Origin: Hemileia vastatrix
Taxonomy: Eukaryota; Basidiomycota; Pucciniomycetes; Pucciniales; Zaghouaniaceae
NCBI GenBank assembly: GCA_030280995.1
Contig: JASXTE010000010.1
Span: forward strand, 25,731,823 to 25,795,822
Direction: 5' to 3'
DNA length: 64,000 bases
Position 1 is the stretch's first letter, and each line of letters begins with the position of its first letter. Both the position numbers and the translations under genes were made by a program. The notes beneath the pieces were generated by a model. The model was not told the DNA's origin. It did no database searches and saw only the letters and a program-made list of their open reading frames with translations. Below are positions 54,764 to 64,000 of the stretch, piece by piece.

Positions 54764-55027
54764 CTTGGGAGCCTTTGCAAATTGTTGATGGCGCATTGAT
54801 ATCTTGAGGCCGGCCACCAAGGGACCATCAAAATTGAGGTACCTGTAGGGATGGGTGGAAGATGAAAAGCACAAACGTCATCAACCATGTGACTTAATTT
54901 TTTTCTGCAAATAGGAATCAAACTGCGCTCCAAAGTTTAGGTTCATATATTGGCAATAGTCATATATATTTGTGGTAATTATATTGATTACTATTTGTGG
55001 GTCACTTTGCACTTTTCATAGTCTATG

Positions 55028-56265
55028 TATTGGCCGGTCATCTAGAAGAAGGAGGAGGAGAAGAAGGAAAAAAGAGAGGGGGAAGACAAGATGATATAAG
55101 GGTGGAGAGTAAGGAAATTATAAATGTATTTGAAAAGAGAAGGCAACAAAGATGCTTGGGGACTTGACACAAAGGTAAGGGTTTTTAAATTATGATATAT
55201 TTATTTAGCTAGTTTTTATGTTCAATGCGCAGAAAACACTAGTATTTATTATGAAACTTAGAGCAACTGTAGAAAATTTATTTACTTTTAAAAATTTTAA
55301 TAAAAATAAAATAAATGTAATAGAGTAAAAGTTATATTTTTGTTGAGTGTAAGTAATGATGATGCTATAGGGGATTATCCAAAGCCCTTTTATAGGCAAA
55401 GGACCCTCTGAAGTGCCACAAATGAGTAATTACAAAATGGTAATAAAATGAAACAAGAATAAAAAAGAATAGAACTAAAAACATAGAGATTGAGAGGAAA
55501 ACATGAAACAATAAACTAAACCCGTGAATAAGTAACCAATTTTCCCACCATAAGTTCCCAAAACAATTAGTTAAAATAATCAGTAACTAAGTAAGTCTGA
55601 AACATAAGAACAATGAGTAAATTAACCCAAACCAGATATTACAGTGAGATGTAAAGGATTTAATTAAAACAAATAGAATTATTTTCACACAAAAAATCCA
55701 TGTAATCAATTCAATCCAGTATAAAGCAATTTTAATTGTTTTAACTATGTAATTAATTCAATACTAGTTTAAATGAAACAAATGACAAAATTTAATGATA
55801 TTTGTATTTAAAGTGGGGATTTAAATATTATGTTATTAAATAAGTATTATAATTTATTTAATAATTTTTCTGACACAATTAAGGGTCAGAAAAGCGCCCA
55901 ATATTATTGTTTTAATAATATATGAAAGGTTTTATTTAATATATAAATTTAAATAATTAATTTAATTACATTATAAGTCAATTTTACACATATAATTATA
56001 ATATATGTTTGTAATTAATTAAATAGTAATTTATAATTATTAAATACATAAAAATGCGCCATTGTTTGTAGAATATAAAATATATTATGCTTAATTTACA
56101 TGTATAGATAATTTATATAATAATAAAATTAATATAACACTTATATAATTTTATTATGCAATAAAATATTAATTTATATACATCAAATGCAATTTTTTAT
56201 GCCCTCTTTCAGGTCCAATAAGTTAACATATCATTTACTGGGCTCCTGGTATAGCCTGGCTGACA
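55028..56265 (-). repeat. Solo Gypsy LTR L, G family, diverged (1238 bp)
   Basis: TSD CTATG at 55023-55027 and 56266-56270. The right end reads AGCCTGGCTGACA as in G. The left end TATTGGCCGGTC corresponds to TGTCGGCTGGTC of G, so the terminal TG has mutated to TA. It keeps the TATA box (55388-55394) but is 91 bp longer than G's LTR and well diverged: an old insertion reduced to one LTR. Confidence 0.92.
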
Positions 56266-56437
56266 CTATGTATATCTTTTTACTCAGCACTCTGTAAGTG
56301 GCATTAACTTGCTCATTTTACAGGGGGAGGTGCCTGGTAAATAAAATATTTTTTTTCCTAGTTGACCAAGATAGAACTATATTGTTCTTAGTCCTAGAAG
56401 TGATATAAAAAATTAAATTAATTATATTATATTTTCT

Positions 56438-56900
56438 TTTATTTCAGTTGACATTTTTCCTAATAAAGTAAAATAATATATTATTTTTTAAGTTGAGAAA
56501 TTGTCCTGGCAAAAAATTAGTATTAAAAATTAATTCAAATTGATTATATTAAAATTATTTCAGTTGAAAATAAGTCCTGATAATTGGATTATTTCAGTTG
56601 ACATCAAGTCCTGGTATTTAAAATTATTTTCAGTTGAAATTAAGTCCTGGTAATTAAATTATTTCAGTTTAAATTAAGTCCTGGTAATTAAATTTTTTCA
56701 GTTTATTTTAATCCTGATAATTATCAAAATTTACATTACTAATTAAAAATTTATTTTATTATTTCAGTTGATTTATTTTAATCCTGGTTATAAAATTATC
56801 TTAAATTAATAAAAATTGTGATTATTATTTCAGTTGATTTTTTTCCTGAAACACATTATATTTCAAATTATTCCAGTTGATTGCAAAATTCTGATAATTA
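56438..56900 (+). repeat. Degenerate 33-bp repeat array in Gypsy K leader
   Basis: About ten units of consensus TTATTTCAGTTGAAATTAAG followed by TCCTGGTAATTAAA, at about 56438, 56484, 56554, 56588, 56622, 56657, 56691, 56757, 56824 and 56866. The G leader has only one or two related stretches. Confidence 0.75.
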
Positions 56901-57001
56901 ATTATATAGTAGAATTTTTTTTATTTTTCTTTAAATAAAGCAAAAATAATAACCAATTAATTCTTAATATTTCTTTCTCTCAGTTCAAGTTCATTTAAAC
57001 T

Positions 57002-57623
57002 ATGACTGATCAAGGCTCTTCTGCTGGTCATGATGAGGAACTGCACTTAATTGATTATGATGAAGCTTCTTCTGTAAGTTCTCCTTTGACTACAAAATTG
57101 GCTCTAATTAATCAATTACTGGACCAATAAGGATGTAGAAATGCAGGAGGTGGAAATATTAATGGAGACAACTTCTCAGGACCAAAAGCCTTCTATCAAC
57201 CTCCCAGAAGAGCTTACAAAAGGCTTCAAAATAAAAAAGATGCCCTTAACTCAGCAAGTCAAAAATTTCTCCACTTACATCTAGGAATTGAGGACAAAAA
57301 ACATCAATCTCAGGTCAAAAACAGATTCTCTAGAAGAAAAGGTAAGAAAGATAGATTGCTTCCTTCAAGAGAAGAGGAGACCTCCTCCCCCAAGGGACCT
57401 TCAACAATTGGCTCCCCAGCAACAAGATAAGGTGGAAGTGTCAAAGTGGCAGTGGGATTGGCTGAACACCCAGTGGGATTACCTGTCCCAGCAACAGCAA
57501 CCTCAAATGCCTCAGGCAGGTCCGTCAAGAACCTATCAGTTCAACCCCACACCTCCTCACCCTTATCAAGGAGGAAAAAAGAGAAAAAACAACCACATTC
57601 AATTCTTTCCCAAGCCTTGGTAA
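57002..57623 (+). pseudogene. Gypsy K ORF1 (Gag-like), one intron, nonsense mutation
   Basis: Exon 1 is 57002-57073 (24 codons, MTDQGSSAGHDEE...), the intron 57074-57131 (GTAAGT donor, CTAAT branch-like sequence, AAG end) and exon 2 57132-57623. The same features as G ORF1 follow in order: GFKIKKMPLTQQ, coiled-coil part, Pro/Gln-rich part, KWQWDWL, GPSRTYQFNPTPPHPYQ and a final PKPW. A TAG at 57282 interrupts exon 2 and the acceptor is AAG instead of CAG, so the copy is probably dead, although the protein pattern is kept. Confidence 0.72.
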
Positions 57624-60600
57624 GCCCCTCTATTGATTCTCAAGTACCATTTCTTGTTGTGGCAAAAATTAATGATGAATATTTGAGGGATATTATTGCT
57701 AAACAGAATCATATTATACACAACATGCAATTGACTCAGAAATTTAATAGTTTGTTAACTGAACAGGGTTACCAATCATTGAGGAGTGAATTACAGAGAG
57801 TTTCTGATGATTTATTTAATTACAAAGTAACTAATGAAAAGAAAGTTGCTTTATGGCAAAATATCAAAAATGATTTTTCTACATTACAAGATACTGTGTC
57901 CATCTGTTGCCAGGAGCTAGAGGGACATAAGTTGAACTTGAAAAGATTGAGTGACCATTATTCATCTTTTCAAAATAAGAACCAATTATCTTTTGCAACA
58001 ATCAATGAGAGTTTATCTAGTCTTCCAAGAGTGAAAACCAGATTAACAACCATTGAAGAGAAATTGAATTCATTGTTTCTTGATCAAATGTTTTCTGAAA
58101 TTTCTTTGAAATAACATATGGTGCAGGATACCCCAATTTTACCTGTTCCTAGTTCATCCAAAGTGAAATTAGTTCCAGAAATGCTTGTTGATATCACTGA
58201 GTTTCCATCAAAAATTGATGATGTACCAGGATCTTCCACAGAAGGATTAAACAATGAAATTACTGCCCAATTGGAGAAATTACAGCTCCTTCTTACTCAG
58301 AAACAAGCTTGTACTAAGGAGAATATTTCAAATCAAAAGAATTGGCCAAAACTTGACCAGTATCCAACATTTGATGGTGACTCTTCCTCTGATTGGCAGC
58401 AATTCATTTGCAGAATTTATAACTTAAAAAATTCTTACAAACTCCCAGATGAGGAAATTGTGTCCAAGTTAATTTCTTTGTTCACTAATGTTGCCCTGAT
58501 GTGGTATGAATCTGTTCTCCTGGATGGGAATGACTACTCATGGGAGGATTGGAAGAAATTAATTAAAGCACAATTTGGTGGCTCCAAGTTCAGAATGGCT
58601 CAACAAAGGCAGTATGAGGAAACTAGATATAGCTCTTCTACTGATAAACCTATTGAGTTTTTAATGAAACTTGTAAAAATCTTAAGGGAAATAGACCCAA
58701 ATATGGAGTTTGAGTTATGGAAGGACAGGATCCTCTATAAATTACCCATGTCTTTGAGAGACTTTATAGTTGCTAGGACTGAGTTCTCCAGAGAACCTTC
58801 CTCTTTCATTAATACTTGTAATGAGATCCTTTTAAAAAAAGTATGATGCCAGAAGATTCATTCCTAGAACTACTTTTGAGAAACCTTCCAATTACCAACA
58901 GAAACCTCTGGAAAAGGTTGGTAAACCTTCTGCCCCTGTTGCACCTAAAAAGTATGCAACAAACACTTGCTTCAAGTACAGCAAGCCTTGGCAGAAAGGC
59001 CATGTTTGTGACAAAAAGATCAATCTTGTTGAACAAACTGAGGAACATGCTGATGAAACAATAGCACTGGATGATACCTCAAGTGATTGTGCCAGCAATA
59101 TTTCATATGAATCTCAGCAGGAAGTTTTGATGCTGGAAGAGGATATTCATTATTTAAACACTATTAATATTGAGAATAATGATTTATCTACAGTAGAGGA
59201 TTCTGAGATCATAAAAAACCTTGAGAATAGCTCAATTGTTATTGCCCCTCTCAAGGTACCAGTCTTGATCAATAGAACCAACATTGAGGTTGTTTTGGAT
59301 TCTGGAGCTGGAGGAAGTGTAGTATCTGAAAAAGCACTTGCTTCAGAGGACCAAGATTATAAATCAAAACTTATGCCTATCATTTCTGAAAATTGGAGTG
59401 GTTATGGCTCTGTTTTGTCCCCCATTAGTAAATACAAAGCCATAGTGTTTTTCAAATATAACCATGGTTTTGTAGGAGCTATATGTGATTTTTTTGTCAT
59501 GAAAAATGATAATTTAAGCAGTTGGTTTATTGTAGGAAATGATATTTTAACCAAGTATGGCATAAAATTGGATCCTTCAAACCAATGCTTCACAATGGGG
59601 TTAAATGGGAAGAGAAAATTTAAAATTTCCTCCCCAAAAAATTATTAAAACCAGAATTCAACACATGTAATTCTGTGGTTCAATATATAGGAAGATCTAC
59701 AAAAGAAATGCCTGCCCTTGTGTCTGAAATTGACAATGCTTCTTTTGGAGAACAACTTTCTGGTGAGGATAAAGATTCCATCATTAAATTGATAAAATTT
59801 TTTCTTATGGCCTTTGCTCATAGGTCACATGAATTAGGATTAGTTAAAGAAGAAATGAAACTTTCATTATCTTTCCCATAAACTGAAATACCACTTAGTT
59901 TAAAGAGGAAGCCTTATCCTGCTTCTCCCACAAAGAGAAAAGATATTGAAGAAAATATCTCTACCCTTTTAAAAATGAATATTATTGAAAAGGAAGTTGA
60001 AACACCTAAATATTGTGTTATCTCACCTGTCCTAATTTCTTATGAGAAAGATGAATCCAGGTTATGTGGTGATTATAGAGCATTAAACACTTATACTGTT
60101 GATGATATCTATCCTTTACCCAGATTTAGCTCAATACATGCTACCCTACAAGGTGCTAAATATATCAGCTGTTTGGATGGTAACAAGGGATATCACCAGG
60201 TACCTTTTGAGAAGGATTCTCAGAATTTCCTGATGATTGCTACTCATATGGGTATTTATAAGCATGTTAAGATTGCCATTTGGCACTAAAAATTCCCCTT
60301 CAGTTTTTCAAAAAGTTATGGATAACACATTCCATCAAGAAATAATTGAAGGATGGTTGATGGTTTATATTGATGATATAATTATATTCTCTAAATTATT
60401 TGAGGACCATCTTAACCACCTGTGTAAAGTGTTCCATAAGATGGATGAGATAAATATGACACTTGCTTTGAAGAAATGCAAATTTGGTTTTCATTCTTTA
60501 AAAGTACTTGGTCATGTTGTTTCAGGGTTACAGATATGTGTTGACCAAAACAAAGTGGCAGCCATACAACAGGTGAAGGCTCCTACCACAGTTAGAGAGC

Positions 60601-62811
60601 TCCAGAGTTTTTTGGGAATGTGTGGATACTATAGACAGTATATTAAAAATTACCAAGTCATAGCCTTACCCCTTACCCAATTGACTAGAAAAGATGTTGC
60701 TTTTGTCTGGAATAGTGAAAGACAAAGAGATTTTGACACTATGAAACATTGTTTGATGTCAGCACAAATTCTTGCTTTACCTGACTTTAACCAACCATTT
60801 GTTTTATACACTGATTCCAGTTTTATTGGTCTTGGTGCTGCCATCCATTAGAAACAAGTGATGAATGATAAGGTATCAGAAGTAGTAATTTTTTATATTT
60901 CAAGAACCTTGAGAAATAGTGAATTGAAATATGGTGCCACTCAACTTGAGTTTTTAGCAGTAGTGTGGGCTCTAGAGAAGCTACATTATTACCTGGATGA
61001 CCAGAGATTTGAACTTTTCACTGACTGCAGTGCAGTTAAATACCTCTTAAACTTGAAAAAACCTAACAGACATATGTTCAGGTGGCAGTTAGCTGTTCAA
61101 GAATACAGAGGAAGAATGACAATAATTCATAGGGCTGGTATTGTTCACTCAAATGTGGATATGTTATCAAGGTTACCTTTACCAAATAATGACTCAAATC
61201 CTGCATATGATCCTGAAGATGAAATTATTCATATTTATGGGATATATGTGGTTGATATGGAGGAAGAGCTATTATAGCTTATTCTGGATTCATATGATAA
61301 GTACATTGACTTAAAAAAGTTATGCACCATATTAAATGATCCAAAGAATGCTTCAATACAAGCACCAATTAAAACCCTTCCACCAAAGTACCAGAAGGCT
61401 TTGGAAAAAGGTAAATTTTCAATTGATGAGGGATATCTATATTATAGAAGAAAGTTGAGTAATGTTATTGTTATTCCTCCTTCTATGAAAGGAATCATCT
61501 TGAAAATTTTTGATGATGACATATTGGCTGAACATTTTGATCTTGAAAAAACAATTATCAGAATTAAAAACACTGCTTGGTGGGTTAATATGTCTGAAGA
61601 CACCAAATTATATGTTGAATCATGTGATTCTTGCCAAAAATCAAAAATATTGACTGGTAAAAGATCTGGATTAATGCAACATATTGAACCTCCTGATGCA
61701 ACATTGCAGATAAAAAACATGATCTTTGTAACAGAATTACCCATTGCTGGGTAAGACAGTTATAACTCTTGTTGGGTTATTGTGGACAGATTCACAAAAA
61801 TGTGTAAATTTATCCCTACTCACAAGGATGTTTCCACTAAAGAATTAGCTTTCTTATGGTAGTCTCATATGTTTAATACTGCTGGTTTTCCTAAAGCCAT
61901 AATCTCTGACAGAGACCCTAAATTTACTTCTGAATTTTGGATGTCTCTGATGGATGTTTGTGGTTGTGATCTGAAACTTTCTACTGCCCATCATCCACAG
62001 ACTGATGGCTTAGCTGAAAGAATGATTCAGACTTTAGAGGACATGATAAGAAGGTATTGTGCCTTTGGCCTTGAGTATAAAGATAATGACTGATTCACTC
62101 ATGATTGGGTGGGTTACCTTACTTCCTGGGTTGGAATTTGCTTATAATAGCACTATTCATTCTGTTACTCAAAGAAAGCCTTTTGAGCTCTGGCTTGGAT
62201 ATGTTCCAAATACTCCTGCCCAAATTCTCAATAACCAAATACCTAAATTGGATTTACATCCTGGTTTAGAATCTTTTCTTCAAATGCAACAACTTTGCAG
62301 AACTCATGCTCAAAAATATATTGAAAAATCCTTTGAATATGAGAAGAAGAGATGGGACAAATCCCATAAAGAATACCTTTTTAAAAAGGGTAATTAAGTA
62401 TTGATTTCTACAGTCCACTTCAATTTACAAGGTAATAACATATTAAAAGACCCATTTGTGGGTCCATTTGTTGTCAGAAGAATGGTTTGTGATAATGCAG
62501 TTGAAGTTATTTTGTATTCTCCTTATAACTGAAAACATCCTGTTTTTCCAATATCTCTTTTGAAACCTTACACATCCAATAGTGATTTATTTCCCAAAAG
62601 GAGGGGAAGACCAAAAAAGACCCCTAATGAAATCACTGAGACATCAGAAAATGATAAGATTCTAAAGGACCGAATAGTTACTGCTGAAAAAGGTACAGAA
62701 TACTTATTGAGATTCAAGAATAAATCTTCTGAATATGATTCTTGGATATCTGGGAAGGAGATAACTAATCTTCCTACTCTACTAAAGAAATATAAAAAGA
62801 AAAAATCATAG
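57617..62811 (+). pseudogene. Gypsy K gag-pol ORF2, multiply disabled
   Basis: Follows G ORF2 from the N-terminal coiled coil to the chromodomain. The segments present are Retrotrans_gag (from about 58340), a damaged zinc knuckle (CFKYSKPWQKGHVC, second Cys changed to Tyr), protease DSGAGGS (59299), RT with YIDD (60370), RNase H, integrase HHCC and core, and a chromodomain ending at 62811. Stops at about 58112, 59879, 60849, 61275, 61752, 61861, 62091, 62395 and 62530 and frameshifts near 58840, 59636, 60285 and 62108 destroy the frame. The expected start lies in TTGGTAA, where G has ATGGTAA. It is a relic with no product expected. Confidence 0.93.
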
Positions 62812-62830
62812 CATTTTTTTTATTGTTTTT

Positions 62831-62844
62831 TTAGAGTGAGGGAG
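62831..62844 (+). other. Purine tract of Gypsy K
   Basis: TTAGAGTGAGGGAG immediately before the 3' LTR; D has nearly the same tract before 22157, and G carries it in complement at 39789-39800. Confidence 0.7.
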
Positions 62845-63686
62845 TGTCAGCCAGGCTGCTAGACTTACCCAGTAAAATAATTAATTATTTACTGGATGAA
62901 GCCACACCTTTTTATTTCTTATAATTATTAATTATAATATTTACTTTAAACTTACTTGTAATTAATTAACTAGTTACAAAAAAGTAAAGTTAGTAAATAA
63001 TTAAAATTAATAGTAAATGTCCTTTATATTTTTATTTTTATTTGTATTTTAATTTTAATTTTATTACTTTTATTTATAACACCATGCTCAATGACAGGTT
63101 GAAGAGAAAAAAATATTAATATTAAAATAAATATCAAATATTGAAAATAAGATTTGATATTGAAACAAAAATAACTATATACAAAAAATTCAAATTACTT
63201 ATTTAAAATTGACACTTACTGTAATTTTAAATAAAATCATTTGTTTTTGACATATTCTGTAAATACAGATTGTAGACACATTCTTTCTAGAACAATCTTA
63301 TTATTTGAAATTGTCTTCTTGGAATTTTCTTTCTTCTTCTCTCATACTTCTGTATTTAGAATTTTAAGTCCGTGCTTTGTCTCTCATTTGCCTATAAAAG
63401 GCCTCCCCTTTTTGTTGTTTTTGGAACATTCAATCATTACTTACTTTTTTTATTACATAACTATACTAAACAAATATCTATTACTATTATTCATTGTCTT
63501 AGTCTTTACTACTACGTAAGTCTAATCAATTATAATAATAATATTTATAACAATTTTTACCTCTTTAAATTGAGTAAATAAAATAAAAGAAAAAATACGT
63601 ACTTTGACTTTGAAAACCCAATAATTCACCTAATCTTCCCGTTGGACCTCCTTAAGAATCTTCTAGACCACCAGGTCCCATCAACA
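62845..63686 (+). repeat. 3' LTR of Gypsy K (842 bp)
   Basis: TGTCAGCCAGGC...CCCATCAACA. Contains TATAAAAG at 63393 and a near-palindrome of 27 bp (CCAGTAAA...TTTACTGG, 62869-62895). Followed by TSD AGAGC. Confidence 0.95.
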
Positions 63687-63691
63687 AGAGC

Positions 63692-64000
63692 TGAGAAATT
63701 AAAATGTGATGAATAATAATAATATGAAATAAATAATTATTACAAGTGGTATTCCCCAGCCAATTGATGAGCTGATCCCCTGATAACTTACCCACATCAA
63801 AGTGCAACTTGATGTGGATACACCTTTAAATAAATTTTAAATGATTTGAAAATAAAAAATTAGAAATTAAAGAAAAGAATAAAAAATGAAATAAAGAAAT
63901 AAAGAAAATAGCATTTCCCAGCCAATTGATGAGCCTTTCCCCACCAATGCTTTCCCACATTCAGGTGACCCTGATGTGGTAACACCATAATTTTGTCAAT
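63692..64000. other. Non-TE flank with two similar hairpin modules
   Basis: Two related stretches (about 63751-63817 and 63912-63979) each contain CCCAGCCAATTGATGAGC followed by an inverted repeat. In the first this is CCACATCAA, eight bases, TTGATGTGG (63792-63817). The second has a CCACAT...ATGTGG stem with one bulge (63955-63979). No gene was seen. The window ends inside or just after the second. Confidence 0.65.

Larger units (their letters stand above)
54764..57001 (+). other. Gypsy K leader, with solo LTR and repeat array
   Basis: Begins with the candidate primer region CTTGGGAGCCTTTGCAAA, carries the solo LTR L (55028-56265), a block shared with the G leader (about 56358-56400), and the 33-bp degenerate repeats at 56438-56900. 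No coding sequence was seen. Confidence 0.7.
38266..63686 (+). mobile_element. Gypsy chromovirus K, full length, old, interrupted
   Basis: TSD AGAGC at 38261-38265 and 63687-63691. The 5' LTR is split (38266-38641 and 54298-54763, together 842 bp); the 3' LTR is 62845-63686, also 842 bp. Gypsy G (38642-54292, TSD CTTAC) lies in the 5' LTR, and a solo G-family LTR (55028-56265) lies in the leader. The two LTRs differ at dozens of sites and the coding region has many stops, so this is the oldest complete element in the window. Its pol is clearly related to that of G but the LTR is different. Confidence 0.95.

Noticed and set aside
56294..56323. GTAAGT...TTTACAG pair in the K leader as an intron
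   Set aside because: At 30 bp it is too short to be spliced and no matching site is evident in G.

Overview
The window is eukaryotic and consists almost entirely of LTR retrotransposons inserted into one another. About 88% of it (1-24806, 24817-31030 and 38266-63686) belongs to two superfamilies. Nine insertions come from one Ty1/Copia family, with LTRs of 916-917 bp, TG...CA ends, 5-bp target-site duplications (TSDs) and one polyprotein of about 1494 residues. Four come from Ty3/Gypsy chromoviruses: one subfamily with LTRs of about 1.12-1.24 kb and a related one with 842-bp LTRs. The host is most likely a fungus, perhaps a TE-rich basidiomycete such as a rust. This is inferred from Zn2Cys6-like cysteine clusters in the non-TE island, 58-64 bp introns and a CTAAC-type branch sequence. 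The species cannot be named from the sequence alone.

Layout. 1-5424: three minus-strand Copia copies nested head-on-tail (A inside B inside C); C itself sits inside a plus-strand Gypsy element D, whose left half lies outside the window. 5425-24806: the 3' part of D, a decayed copy. It is interrupted by Copia E (6649-19549), which is itself interrupted by Copia F (11955-18403). Two solo Copia LTRs lie in the 3' LTR of D. 24817-31030: Copia J, with an intact ORF but a shortened 5' LTR. 31036-38260: the only island without an LTR element. It holds a decayed SANT/Myb-like coding sequence, two tandem diverged Zn2Cys6-like coding regions, palindromes, a hairpin-repeat array and a perfect 838-bp TTTTTA microsatellite. 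38266-63686: Gypsy K, old and multiply disabled. Its 5' LTR is split by Gypsy G (38642-54292), which is itself split by Copia H (42256-48704). K also carries a solo LTR of the G family in its leader. 63692-64000 is non-TE flank with two similar hairpin modules.

How the parts work. F, H and J each have a complete Gag-protease-integrase-reverse transcriptase-RNase H frame, and F and H look identical over 6449 bp. E (with F removed) and G (with H removed) also have open frames. The window therefore records recent activity on top of older, disabled copies. The Copia primer site matches the anticodon arm of initiator methionine tRNA, the half-tRNA priming known from Drosophila copia. The Gypsy elements have a small spliced gag-like ORF1, a frame break at ATGGTAA/TTGGTAA, and a long gag-pol ORF2 ending in a chromodomain. 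I found no CRISPR array, rRNA, tRNA or bacterial-style operon.
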